DNA of 46,953 bases, taken from the NCBI GenBank assembly GCA_051647125.1, contig JBOFDP010000028.1:1-46953 (forward strand), in the 5' to 3' direction. The notes below the pieces were generated by a model. The model did not search any database. It saw only the letters and a program-made list of their open reading frames with translations, and was not told the DNA's origin. The translations under genes were made by a program, and so were the position numbers. Source of the DNA: JBOFDP01 sp051647125. GTDB taxonomy: Bacteria; Bacteroidota; Bacteroidia; Chitinophagales; Chitinophagaceae. Shown here in pieces: positions 1 to 9,265 of this stretch (position 1 is the first letter of the stretch; every line of letters starts with the position of its first letter).

Positions 1-483
1 GTTCGTATAGAAGATAAGCAGGGAAGAGTTTTATTTGCCAACAGTAGTAAAAGGGTATCTGTAATATCGGAAAGTAGTGCTTACAAAACTTTGCGTATGA
101 TGCAAGGAACAGTAGATTTTGGAACAGCTCGAAGAGTAAGAAATTTGTATGATATAAGAATGCCGATGGCTGGAAAAACAGGGACTACTAATGATTATGC
201 CGATGCTTGGTTTATAGGATTTACTCCTCAATTATTGGGTGGTGTATGGGTAGGTTGTGATGATAGATTTATTGCCTTTAAAGATGCGAATGGAGAAGGT
301 TCTGGAGCGGCATTACCTATTTGGGCATTATTTATAAAAAAGGCGTATAAGGATAAAAGCTTAAATTTATCTTCTGTGATGGGTTTTAGAAAAACATTAA
401 TAGATGATGGTAATTTGGATAGTTATATGAATGCGGTAAAGCAAGAATCTGCTCATGTGTCAGATAGAGAAGGAGCAGAATAA
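1..483 (+). CDS. Penicillin-binding protein 1A-like transpeptidase, C-terminal end (5' truncated by window)
   Basis: This is the last 160 residues of a class A penicillin-binding protein, which polymerises and cross-links peptidoglycan at the outer face of the inner membrane. The reading frame is open from base 1, so the start lies outside the window. The transpeptidase KTGT box is at 175-186, followed by the typical TNDYADAWFIG stretch and the GGVWVG strand seen in PBP1A proteins. The catalytic SxxK and SxN motifs and the glycosyltransferase domain would be upstream and cannot be checked. The tail after the last strand is short and charged. The tRNA-Arg gene follows 8 bases after the stop codon. 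Family assignment is secure; the choice between the PBP1A and PBP1B/C subgroups rests on the C-terminal motif only. Confidence 0.9.
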   Translation, partial: VRIEDKQGRVLFANSSKRVSVISESSAYKTLRMMQGTVDFGTARRVRNLYDIRMPMAGKTGTTNDYADAWFIGFTPQLLGGVWVGCDDRFIAFKDANGEGSGAALPIWALFIKKAYKDKSLNLSSVMGFRKTLIDDGNLDSYMNAVKQESAHVSDREGAE

Positions 484-491
484 AAACTTAT

Positions 492-564
492 GGACCTGTA
501 GTTCAATGGATTAGAATCTCTGACTTCGGATCAGAGGATCTGGGTTCGAATCCCAGCGGGTTCA
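492..564 (+). tRNA. tRNA-Arg (anticodon TCG)
   Basis: A 73-base cloverleaf can be folded by eye. The acceptor stem is 492-498 with 557-563 (two wobble pairs), the D arm is 501-517, and the anticodon stem is 519-523 with 531-535 around loop CTTCGGA. The T arm is 540-556 with loop TTCGAAT. The anticodon at 526-528 is TCG, which reads CGN arginine codons. A564 is the discriminator; CCA is not encoded. A terminator follows immediately. Confidence 0.95.
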
Positions 565-565
565 C

Positions 566-592
566 AAAGCCACTTTTTGAGTGGCTTTTTTT
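566..592 (+). terminator. Intrinsic terminator after tRNA-Arg
   Basis: A nine-pair stem AAAGCCACT (566-574) with AGTGGCTTT (580-588) has a five-base loop and runs into seven T residues (586-592). It sits directly at the end of the tRNA gene, so it probably ends the penicillin-binding protein/tRNA transcript. Confidence 0.85.
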
Positions 593-845
593 ATGCCCTA
601 AAATAAATGAGAAAGCTAATAAAATAAATGATTTCAGAGGATTATTCTAAAAGTATAAGATTGCTTTTAATTAACAAAAATTGCTTATACTTGAACCAGC
701 ATATTTTAACTAATAATTTAGTAGTCTATGAAAGTGAATTTTTTTATAAATACATTAAACTTAATCAGTTGCAACACATCAATAAAGCCAAAGAGATATG
801 GGATTAATTACGCTAACCTAATTAAAAAAATAAAATATTTTAGTT

Positions 846-1374
846 ATGGATAATACAATTGAAAAAATTCTACACAAATTTAATGAAATGGATATAAAAA
901 ATCCATACCAATACAAAAGTAATGTATATATAAGTAATGGAGACCATAGTAGTTTTTTTTAGTGTGGGATAAATCTATTTTAATAACTCCGTAGCAGGTT
1001 TATTCTCTCAATGGTTATACCATTTTAACAATGTATTGATGGATTTGAAGATAGTAGAATTGTTGATTATATTGAGGGGTTAGGTTTTAAAAAAACAAGA
1101 CGATTTTATAGAGTTGGAATTAGCAAAAATATCCTTTGAGGCAAATATGCAGTACTATAAATTTGTGTTGTGGTAATAGCATATGCTTATAAGTAGAACT
1201 TGTACAGAGCCAACATCAGAAGAGTTTAAAAATATACTATTGAAAATTTTATTGATGTCTATCTATCTCTTTACAGGAAAAATGCCCATTACCCAAAAAT
1301 CAAAAAAAGATATAGACGTTATCGCAATGGAAAGACCTCTTGACAAACGAAGGTACGGCAAACTTTTTATTTAG
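846..1374 (+). pseudogene. Decayed coding remnants, unrecognised
   Basis: The stretch between the tRNA terminator and the DUF262 genes has no intact gene but holds short open pieces with coding-like composition. A start at 846 opens 38 codons (MDNTIEKILHKFNEMD...) and stops at 960-962. A second piece in another frame, 1032-1139, reads CIDGFEDSRIVDYIEGLGF and then a basic KKTRRFYRVG stretch. A third at 1183-1374 reads 63 residues ending in DKRRYGKLFI. I do not recognise any of them. They could be parts of one or more genes broken by several frameshifts, or chance open frames in AT-rich DNA. The rest of 593-845 and 1375-1480 shows no gene I can support. Confidence 0.3.
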
Positions 1375-1480
1375 TTGCTATATACTTTTTTAAAAAGCAG
1401 CCCATATTCCAAGATATGAATTATCCTATATAGAGGGTTTACTAAATAGGACTTTTTGAGTGCATTTTTGAAAAATCGTT

Positions 1481-1488
1481 TACCTTTG
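1481..1488 (+). promoter_or_regulatory. Putative promoter -7 box of the DUF262 pair
   Basis: TACCTTTG matches the Bacteroidota TAnnTTTG -7 consensus. A TTTG at 1455-1458 lies 22 bases upstream as a possible -33 element. The first DUF262 start codon follows about 50 bases downstream. This is pattern matching only. Confidence 0.5.
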
Positions 1489-1538
1489 TTTTTAATCAAT
1501 ATTCCAAATGTTTAAATGACTATAAATTAAAATAAGCA

Positions 1539-3157
1539 ATGACGCAAGATTTATTAATATTAAAGCCTATTAATGATTTACTAAAAGAATCCTTTTATAT
1601 TCCTTCCTGCCAACGTGGTTATAGATGGAAAAAAGAACAAGTAATCAATTTGTTAGATGATATTTGGCATTTTAGAAAAAATAGTCAAAATGAGGACACG
1701 GATGTTTTTTATTGTTTACAACCTGTGGTAGTTTCAAAACGTGCAGAAAATGAGTGGAACTTGATAGATGGGCAACAACGCCTTACCACTATTTTCATAA
1801 TAATACAATACCTATAGAGGAATTAACTGAAAATAGTTTAAGTAAGAGCAAAAAAAATGTAGATTATTTTCATATTTTTCAAGCTTACCAGGCTGTGAAA
1901 GAATGGTTTGAAGAGAAAGATGGGACTACTAAAATTCATTTTTTAACTACATTATTAAACAATAATGAATCGGGTAAAAATGTAAAAGTAATTTGGTATG
2001 ATGTAAGCGAAGAAAACAAGTCAAATAAATTGGCTATTGATATTTTTACTCGTTTAAATATTGGTAAAATACCACTTACAAATGCAGAATTAGTAAAAGC
2101 ACTTTTTTTACGAAAAAGTAATTTTTCGCAAGAAGCAACTTTAAAACAAATACAGATTGCTACTGAGTGGGATATTATTGAAAAGAAATTGCAAGAGGAT
2201 AGTTTTTGGTATTTTATTTCTAATAGTACCAATAGTAGCGAGTATGAAAATAGAATTGAATACATATTTGATTTATTAAAAGAGAAAACGAAAGACAGCG
2301 AAGACTATTATACGTTTAATGAATTTTATAAAGAATTTGAAAAGTCTAAAAAAAATGGTCAAGTTGATATTGACTCCATTTGGTTACCCGTAAAACAATA
2401 TTTTCAAATATTGGAAGAGTGGTATGAGGATAAAGAGTTATATCACCTAGTTGGGTTTTTGGTAGCCAATAATGAGGGCATTAATACTATTATTAAACAG
2501 ATAAAAAAAACAAAAATAGAATTTAAAAAGTGTTTAAAGAAATTGGTCAAAGGTCAATTATCTAAAAAAGATATTCAAGAGTTAGAATATAGCAACAAGG
2601 ACGACAAACAAGAAATTAAAAAACGCTTATTATTGTTGAATATTCAAACAATACTCTCTACACAAGAAGCAGAAATGCGTTTTCCCTTTCATAAATATAA
2701 GCAAGAGAAATGGGATATAGAACACGTAAATTCTCAAAAAGAACTAACTATTACAGATAAAAAGCAATGGGCTGCAGACTTATTAGAATATTTTACAGGA
2801 GAAACTGAACTTCAGGAACAAAAAAATTTTGTAAAGAAACAAGTTGACCAAGATAAATACAAATATTGTAAACAATTGATAACAATAGCAGAAGGTAAAG
2901 AAGACAATGATGGAATTTCTAATTTAGCCCTGCTAGATCAAACAACGAATAGAAGTTATCGTAATGCATTTTTTCCTATCAAAAGAAAAAGGATTATTAC
3001 AAACGATATGAAAGGTTTATTTATACCTATTTGTACAAAAAATTTATTTTTAAAATATTATAGTAAGCAAGTCAAGGATGTGATGTATTGGCAACAAGAA
3101 GATGCAGAGGATTATTTAGAGACAATAAAAGAAATATTAAAAGACTATTTAAATTAA
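1539..3157 (+). pseudogene. DUF262/DUF1524 (GmrSD-like) protein, frameshifted
   Basis: This looks like a GmrSD-type single-chain protein: an N-terminal DUF262 domain (ParB-like, NTP-using in studied members) and a C-terminal DUF1524 His-Me finger nuclease-like domain. The first 92 codons (1539-1817) carry YIPSCQRGYRWKKEQ and the hallmark DGQQRLTT, then stop at 1815-1817. The rest continues in another frame (+2 or -1) from about 1808, with FTRLNIGKIPLTNAELVKA, a nuclease-like WDIEHVNSQ near 2710-2740 and the NLALLDQTTNRSYRNAFF block near 2922-2970. Family members usually have some 20-30 residues between DGQQRLTT plus its helix and the region that resumes here, so a small deletion with frame change is more likely than a single-base slip (from memory, not aligned). 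A second DUF262 gene follows after 10 bases. If the break is real, the nuclease-bearing half is dead or made only by frameshifting. Confidence 0.8.
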
Positions 3158-3167
3158 TAAGGAGCTT

Positions 3168-5549
3168 ATGAATCAACAAGGGGAAAGAAAATCATTTTAT
3201 CAATTATTTTCTCAGGATGATAATTTTAATATTGAAATACCTATCATCCAAAGAGATTATGCACAAGGTAGAGATAGTAAGGAAGAAGTAAGGGAATTGT
3301 TTTTAGACGCTTTAAAAAGCTATTTAGATGACGACAGACCAAACAGAGACCTAGATTTTGTATATGGTAGTGTAGAAGAAACAGAGGCTCAAAACAAGTT
3401 TATTTTATTAGACGGGCAACAAAGGCTTACTACATTGTTTTTATTACATTGGTACTTAGCTAATATTTCTGAAAAAGGTACTGAGTTTTCAAAAATGATG
3501 TTGTTGGAAGATAAGTCTAGATTTAGTTATTCTACAAGACCAACTTCTTTTGAATTTATCAATGTATTATTAAAAAATACAATTAATATTTTGGAGAATG
3601 AAGATTTGTCAGCAACTATTAAAAACCAAGCTTGGTTTTTTTTATCGTGGGATTATGATCCTACTATAAAATCAATGCTTACAATGTTGGATGCTATACA
3701 TAGAAAATTTGGGGGGAATGGTTATTGCTACGAAAAACTTATACAAGAGGAACCCATTATTACTTTTTTATTTTTAGATTTAAAGAAATTTAATCTTACT
3801 GAAGATTTATATATCAAAATGAATTCAAGAGGCAAGCCACTCACTTCTTTTGAAAATTTTAAAGCTAAATTAGAGTCACATATTGAGGATTTATTTAAAG
3901 GTGTAAAACAACCTAATACTAACGTTTCTGTTAAAGAATATTTTTCCTTTAATATAGATACAAAATGGGTAGATTTATTTTGGCATTATAGAGATGCTAA
4001 TAAAGGTACCTTTGATGAGGAGTTAATGAATTTTATTCGTACAATAATCATCAATAACTTTGCCATTGAAAAGAATGAAGATTTTGATAACTTTAATTCG
4101 CTTGCAGAAATTAGTTCTTATTATGAATTTGACAAACGTGAGGCACTTACAAAAAAGTGTATTAAAGGGTTAATAAATTCGTTTGACGCATTAGAAAAAG
4201 ATGAAAAAGGAGGGCTTAAAAAACATTTAACAAACCCATTCTATTTTGATGAAGAAAATATTTTTAAAGAGGTATTAAATGGCAAGTTAACATATGCCCA
4301 AAGAGCTAGTTTTTATGCGTATCTACAATACTTAATTCTACATAAAGAAGAAAAAATAAACTTTCGTCAATGGATGAGGGTACTCCATAATTTAATAGAA
4401 AACACCATAATTAACAATAAAAATTTCTGTAGCGTGATAAACAGTATTAATCAGCTATTGTCACATAGTGGTGGAGATATTTTAACATTTCTTATATCGC
4501 CAGAATGTGAAATTCAATTTTTTGAATCTTGGCAAGTATCTGAAGAGATTCTAAAGGCTCAGTTAATTTATAAATCAGAGGCTTGGAAAGAAATTATTGA
4601 GGAGGCAGAGCAAAAAGTATTTCATCAAGGACAAATTGGGTATTTACTTGAATTTTCTGGTATTAGGGAATATTTTCAGACAAATAAAAATGTGAATTGG
4701 TCGGATAACGAGGATGAAAACTATATTTCTAAATTTATACTGTATAGGGAAAAATCAGTTTCATTATTTTCATTCTTTGATACTGAAGAGAATAACAACT
4801 ATTTAATGGAAAGAGCATTACTTACTAAAGGGAATTATTTAATTTCAAAGAATGATAAATTAAATTTCTGTAATAAAAAAGGTGCTGACAAATATCAAAT
4901 ATATTATAGTTGGAAAAGGCTTTTAAGAGTAGATGAAGGTGAGGCATGGAGACAAAGGAGAGAAGTAGTTTATAAATTATTAGATGATGAAAGATATGAG
5001 CATCTGGATATAAAAGAAATAAAAGAATCTTTACAAAAAATTATTGATAATAATGAAGTGGATGATTGGCGAAAGTATTTTATTTCTGAGCATCGACTTA
5101 TGGAATATGGTAAGCAAGGATTTATTTATTTTAAGCAAGAAGAAAACAAACTACCTTCAATTGAACTTTTCAATGCATCCAAGTGGAGTCACTATCATCA
5201 GAATATGTATGTGCATTATTTGTATTTAAAGTATTTTGAGGGAAAGAAAGAAAATTTTTCACCTTTTCAAACAGTGGAACACTCGGCTGTTAAAGGGTGG
5301 AATAATAATAGTTCTTGTACTTTTAAGGGGTTTACATTTAACGAAATAGAATATCAAATTTTGGTTGATAGAAAAGGGGATAAATATGTAACTAAATTTA
5401 AAGCAAAAAAATTTGATGAAAAAATAAAGGAAATTTTAAAAAATAAATTAGAAGGGGATGATGAAGCATGTGAATATCAATCTACCTCTGAAGAATCTAC
5501 CTATAAATTAATTGAAAAACTTTGCCAAGAGTTAGACAAATTAAAATAA
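3168..5549 (+). CDS. DUF262 domain protein (second of pair)
   Basis: This is an intact 793-residue protein with a DUF262 N-terminus: IPIIQRDYAQGRDS near residues 25-38, the DGQQRLTT nucleotide-site motif near 82-89, and YIKMNSRGKPLTSFENFK near 216-233. DUF262 proteins occur in type IV restriction (GmrSD, BrxU), in SspE of phosphorothioate systems and in other anti-phage loci. I see no DUF1524 H-nuclease motif in the long C-terminal part, which is rich in Lys, Glu and aromatic residues and is not recognised. A good AAGGAG ribosome site precedes the ATG, and only 10 bases separate it from the upstream DUF262/DUF1524 gene, so the two were probably one operon. The product likely acted with the upstream nuclease-like partner; this role is inferred from context. 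It is convergent with uvrC, with stop codons 4 bases apart. Confidence 0.85.
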   Translation: MNQQGERKSFYQLFSQDDNFNIEIPIIQRDYAQGRDSKEEVRELFLDALKSYLDDDRPNRDLDFVYGSVEETEAQNKFILLDGQQRLTTLFLLHWYLANISEKGTEFSKMMLLEDKSRFSYSTRPTSFEFINVLLKNTINILENEDLSATIKNQAWFFLSWDYDPTIKSMLTMLDAIHRKFGGNGYCYEKLIQEEPIITFLFLDLKKFNLTEDLYIKMNSRGKPLTSFENFKAKLESHIEDLFKGVKQPNTNVSVKEYFSFNIDTKWVDLFWHYRDANKGTFDEELMNFIRTIIINNFAIEKNEDFDNFNSLAEISSYYEFDKREALTKKCIKGLINSFDALEKDEKGGLKKHLTNPFYFDEENIFKEVLNGKLTYAQRASFYAYLQYLILHKEEKINFRQWMRVLHNLIENTIINNKNFCSVINSINQLLSHSGGDILTFLISPECEIQFFESWQVSEEILKAQLIYKSEAWKEIIEEAEQKVFHQGQIGYLLEFSGIREYFQTNKNVNWSDNEDENYISKFILYREKSVSLFSFFDTEENNNYLMERALLTKGNYLISKNDKLNFCNKKGADKYQIYYSWKRLLRVDEGEAWRQRREVVYKLLDDERYEHLDIKEIKESLQKIIDNNEVDDWRKYFISEHRLMEYGKQGFIYFKQEENKLPSIELFNASKWSHYHQNMYVHYLYLKYFEGKKENFSPFQTVEHSAVKGWNNNSSCTFKGFTFNEIEYQILVDRKGDKYVTKFKAKKFDEKIKEILKNKLEGDDEACEYQSTSEESTYKLIEKLCQELDKLK

Positions 5550-5553
5550 TGAG

Positions 5554-7359
5554 TTATCTATTAGTGTGATTAGCATTGAAATAATTTTTAAGGATTTGGG
5601 TACGCTTTTTGCCGATAAGAGTTATGAGTTCTTTTTCTTCGGCTTGTTTGATTTGGGTTATAGATTTAAATTTTTGTAAAAGTAATTGTTTCGTTTTTTC
5701 TCCTATTCCATGTACCTCATCAAGCTCTGAAGATTTAAATTTTTTTAGGAAACTTTTTCTATGAAAATCGATTACAAAGCGATGAATTTCATTACGTATT
5801 TCTCGTATTAAACTCAGCGTAGGGTTATCAAAAGGCAATAAAATAGCATTATTGTCTTCAGGAAAAAAAATCTCTTCTATATTTTTTGCCAAGCTAATGG
5901 TTGGTATGGTGTGGTGAAGATGGAGTTTTTTCAAAGCTTTCATGGCAGAGGAAAGTTGCCCTTTTCCGCCATCAATTATAAGCAAATTCGGAAGTGCTTG
6001 CTGAGTGTCTTGCAAATGTTTATATCTTCTATATACAGCCTCCTCCATACTTTGAAAATCATTGCTAATAGAGGTAGATTTAATATGAAAAGTACGATAA
6101 TATTTTTTGTAAGGGATACCATTCATAAAACACACCATTGCCGACACTTGGGCAGCACCCTGAAAATGAGAATTATCAAAACATTCTATATATACCGGCA
6201 ATTTAGGAAGATGTAAGAGTGCTTGTAAGTCTTTTAAAACTTCTATTTTCTGCGTAGTATGATTAGATAGTATGAACAAACTTTTTTGATGAGCTTCTAT
6301 ATTCTGAAAACCCCATTCTAAGAGTTGTTTTTTTGTTCCTGATTTAGGGATGGTAATACATAGATTTGCATCTTCATATTCTATATAAAAAGGTACGATA
6401 ATTTCCAAATTATTGCTTTTTAATCGATTGCGTAAATCTAATATGATAGTGGGCAAAAGCAGTAGTGTTTGTTCTTCTAAAGGATTATTGAATTGAAAAA
6501 TATCAGATTGTAGTACGCTACCGTTTTTTATAATAATATAATTTATCCAAAGGCTATTATTGTCGCTCTTGACAGCAAAAATATCAGCATTTATATTTTT
6601 GTGTTGTACTATAAATGATTTAGCTTTAAACGTATTCAGTTCTTCAATTTTCTTTTTATAAATTTGTGCTTTTTCAAATTCTAAGTTCTTGGCAGAGACA
6701 AGCATTTTTTGTTTATATTCTTCCACTATAGGCTTTATATTTCCAGACAAAATTTTTTTTACTTGAATAATATTTTCTTCATACTCTTCCTTTGTTTGCC
6801 ACCCCATACAAGGTGCTTTACAATTACCAATATGATACTCTAAACAAGGTTTTTTATAGACACTGCTTTGAATTTTCTTATGGCTTAAATCTAACTTGCA
6901 GGTACGTAATGGAATTTGTGAACGAATCAATGAAAGTAATTCTTTTACTTTATAAATAGAGGTGTATGGACCAATATATTCTTTATTATTCTTAGTCTTT
7001 TTTCTGGATAATACAATACGAGGAAAAGGTTCATCTTTAACTACTATAAAGGGATAAGTTTTATCATCTTTTAAATTAATATTGTATTTGGGTTGATGAT
7101 TTTTAATAAGTGAATTTTCAAGTAAAAAGGCATCATGATCAGAGGGTGTAATGGTAAATTCTATATGTTCAAGATGATAAAGAAGTTCTTTTGTTTTATT
7201 ACTGTGATTCTCAAAATTGGAAAAGTATGAATTCACTCTCTTACGTAAATTTTTAGCCTTTCCCACATAAATAATAATATTATTTTTATTATAAAATTTA
7301 TAAATGCCGGGTTGTTCTGGGGTAGAACTCACGATCATTTCAAAATCTGATTTTTTCAT
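5554..7359 (-). CDS. uvrC: UvrABC system protein C (excinuclease subunit)
   Basis: UvrC makes both incisions around bulky DNA lesions after UvrA and UvrB have marked them. The 601-residue length is normal. The GIY-YIG nuclease is at residues 15-45 (GIYKFYNKNNIIIYVGKAKN, then RKR). The UVR motif that binds UvrB lies near 205-245 (SAKNLEFEKAQIYKKKIEEL). The RNase H-like 5' incision domain contains YIECFDNSHFQG near 390. Tandem helix-hairpin-helix motifs close the protein (LDEVHGIGEKTKQLLLQKF). The ATG start is followed at once by the GIY domain. It is divergent from the MsbA-like gene, with a 58-base shared spacer. Confidence 0.97.
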   Translation of the reverse strand: MKKSDFEMIVSSTPEQPGIYKFYNKNNIIIYVGKAKNLRKRVNSYFSNFENHSNKTKELLYHLEHIEFTITPSDHDAFLLENSLIKNHQPKYNINLKDDKTYPFIVVKDEPFPRIVLSRKKTKNNKEYIGPYTSIYKVKELLSLIRSQIPLRTCKLDLSHKKIQSSVYKKPCLEYHIGNCKAPCMGWQTKEEYEENIIQVKKILSGNIKPIVEEYKQKMLVSAKNLEFEKAQIYKKKIEELNTFKAKSFIVQHKNINADIFAVKSDNNSLWINYIIIKNGSVLQSDIFQFNNPLEEQTLLLLPTIILDLRNRLKSNNLEIIVPFYIEYEDANLCITIPKSGTKKQLLEWGFQNIEAHQKSLFILSNHTTQKIEVLKDLQALLHLPKLPVYIECFDNSHFQGAAQVSAMVCFMNGIPYKKYYRTFHIKSTSISNDFQSMEEAVYRRYKHLQDTQQALPNLLIIDGGKGQLSSAMKALKKLHLHHTIPTISLAKNIEEIFFPEDNNAILLPFDNPTLSLIREIRNEIHRFVIDFHRKSFLKKFKSSELDEVHGIGEKTKQLLLQKFKSITQIKQAEEKELITLIGKKRTQILKNYFNANHTNR

Positions 7360-7394
7360 GAATTACTTTTTTTATTGGAAAAAATGTATTTTTA

Positions 7395-7402
7395 CAAAGG
7401 TA
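7395..7402 (-). promoter_or_regulatory. Putative uvrC promoter -7 box
   Basis: On the minus strand this reads TACCTTTG, a match to TAnnTTTG, 35 bases before the uvrC start. No clear -33 element was found at the expected distance. Confidence 0.4.
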
Positions 7403-7417
7403 ATTTAATATATTTCA

Positions 7418-9247
7418 ATGAAAAAGTTTAAGCGTATTTTCTCACTTCTCAAAGAACATAAGAGTTCTGTAATTTTAGCATTATTTCTAAATTGGCTTTC
7501 TACAATATTTTCAATCTTTTCATTTGCTTCTTTACCTATTTTTTTGCAAATTATTTTTAATGTTAATATCAGTGATAGTGATATTGTAAAACCTGAAACT
7601 ATTCGTTCTTCTACAGATTTTTTTCATATTATACAATATCATATTTTTCACCTTTCAAAGGTAAATGGCACGATGTGGGCAGTGGTTTTATTGTGCGGTA
7701 TTGTTTTGGTAACTGTATTTTTTAGAAACTTATTTACCTATTATGCTGCCTTACTAATGAGTATGACACAATTTAAAGTTTCTAAAAAAATACGCATGCA
7801 GTTGTATCAAAAAATGATTTCTCTGCCTATAGGTGTTTTTAATGAGCATCGGAAAGGGGATTTGCTAAGCAGAGCTACCAACGATGTGATGGAGGCAGAA
7901 AACGCTTTTACTATTACAATAGATGGATTTATTAGAAATCCAATTATTGTATTAATTTATTTAACTGTATTAATTTGGCTAAGTCCTATACTTTCAATAA
8001 TTCTTTTAGTATTATTGCCCCTGGTAGGATTTGTAATTGGTAAAGTAAGTAAAAATTTAAAACAATATTCTAATAATTCTTCAGTAAAAATGAGTGAATT
8101 ATTTTCTATACAAGAAGAAACAATGGGCGGGATGAGGGTGATTAAAGCCTTTAGGCTACAAAAATATTTGATTCAAAAATTTAAAGCTACCAATGAAATT
8201 TTAAGGTTGTTGAGAAACTCCATAGCCCAAAGGCTATTATTGGCTTCTCCTTTATCTGAATTTTTATCAGTATCTGCTTTATGTGTAATCTTGTATATAG
8301 GTGGAAAGTTGGTTTTGGGTAATAGCATAGCAACCCTAACGGCACCGGCTTTTATTATGTATATCACTATTTTTACACAAATTATTTCTCCTGCTAAGGC
8401 TATCTCTACATCTTATTATTCTCTTCAAAAAGGAGAAGTTTCTTTTCAAAGAATAGAGGCTATTTTAAAACTAAAAAATAGAATTGAAGATGTAGAAAAT
8501 CCAATTATTCTTGATAAATTTCAGGATAAAATTGAGCTTAAAAATATCTCGTTTTCTTTTCCCGGAAGAAAGGTATTAGATAATGTTTCTCTGACCATCC
8601 CAAAAGGAAAAGTAATAGCTTTAGTAGGTGCATCTGGTGCGGGTAAATCTACTTTGGTAGATTTGATTCCACGTTTTTATGACGTAGAAGAAGGAGAAAT
8701 ATTAATAGATGGTAAAAATATCAAGGAGGTCTCTTTAGATTCCCTACATAGCCTTTTTGGAATCGTTACCCAAGAGCCTGTGGTATTTAATGATACTATA
8801 AAAAATAATATACTTATGGGTAAAGAAAATGCCACGGATAAAGAGATAGAAGAAGTTGCCTATTGGGCACATATTGATAAAATGATAGCTTCCAAGCCTG
8901 AGGGGATGAGTTATACGGTAGGAGATAGAGGGTCAAAACTTAGTGGTGGAGAAAGACAACGACTTACTATAGCCAGAGCGCTGCTTAAAAATCCTCCTAT
9001 TTTAATTTTGGATGAGGCTACTTCTGCTCTTGATACAGAAAGTGAAAAATTAGTACAAGATGCTATTTATAAAATGATGAAAAATAGAACCTCTATTGTG
9101 ATTGCTCATAGATTAAGTACAATAAATAATGCAGATGAAATAGTAGTTTTAGAATCTGGAAGAATAGTAGAACAGGGAAAACATGAATTTTTGATGCAAA
9201 AGAATGGTTATTATAAAAAATTAGTAGCACTTCAAGAAATGAAATAA
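7418..9247 (+). CDS. ABC transporter, MsbA-like lipid exporter (fused membrane and ATPase domains)
   Basis: This is a 609-residue half transporter: six membrane helices in about the first 340 residues, then a nucleotide-binding domain. Walker A GASGAGKST is near residues 404-412, the LSGGERQ signature near 507-513, Walker B ILILDEATSALD near 527-538, and the switch His in IVIAHRLST. This architecture fits MsbA, the lipid A-core flippase, and other type IV ABC exporters. Extracytoplasmic insertion between helices 1 and 2 is longer than in E. coli MsbA, which is common in Bacteroidota. The patatin gene begins 18 bases downstream, so the two are likely cotranscribed and both concern envelope lipids. 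The substrate cannot be read from the sequence, so I give no gene symbol. Confidence 0.9.
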   Translation: MKKFKRIFSLLKEHKSSVILALFLNWLSTIFSIFSFASLPIFLQIIFNVNISDSDIVKPETIRSSTDFFHIIQYHIFHLSKVNGTMWAVVLLCGIVLVTVFFRNLFTYYAALLMSMTQFKVSKKIRMQLYQKMISLPIGVFNEHRKGDLLSRATNDVMEAENAFTITIDGFIRNPIIVLIYLTVLIWLSPILSIILLVLLPLVGFVIGKVSKNLKQYSNNSSVKMSELFSIQEETMGGMRVIKAFRLQKYLIQKFKATNEILRLLRNSIAQRLLLASPLSEFLSVSALCVILYIGGKLVLGNSIATLTAPAFIMYITIFTQIISPAKAISTSYYSLQKGEVSFQRIEAILKLKNRIEDVENPIILDKFQDKIELKNISFSFPGRKVLDNVSLTIPKGKVIALVGASGAGKSTLVDLIPRFYDVEEGEILIDGKNIKEVSLDSLHSLFGIVTQEPVVFNDTIKNNILMGKENATDKEIEEVAYWAHIDKMIASKPEGMSYTVGDRGSKLSGGERQRLTIARALLKNPPILILDEATSALDTESEKLVQDAIYKMMKNRTSIVIAHRLSTINNADEIVVLESGRIVEQGKHEFLMQKNGYYKKLVALQEMK

Positions 9248-9265
9248 ATACTATTTTTTTATACT

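Noticed and set aside
492..564. tRNA-Arg as an attachment site for an integrated element covering the DUF262 genes
   Set aside because: I found no repeat of the tRNA 3' end before uvrC and no integrase gene, so an att site cannot be claimed.
1183..1374. 63-codon open frame taken as an independent gene
   Set aside because: No ribosome site, no recognised family, composition mixed, and it lies in decayed DNA; kept only as part of the remnant entry.
7375..7394. TTG plus TATTTTTA as a promoter for the MsbA-like gene
   Set aside because: The spacing (about 9 bases) is far too short for a -33/-7 pair, and the -7 match is imperfect.
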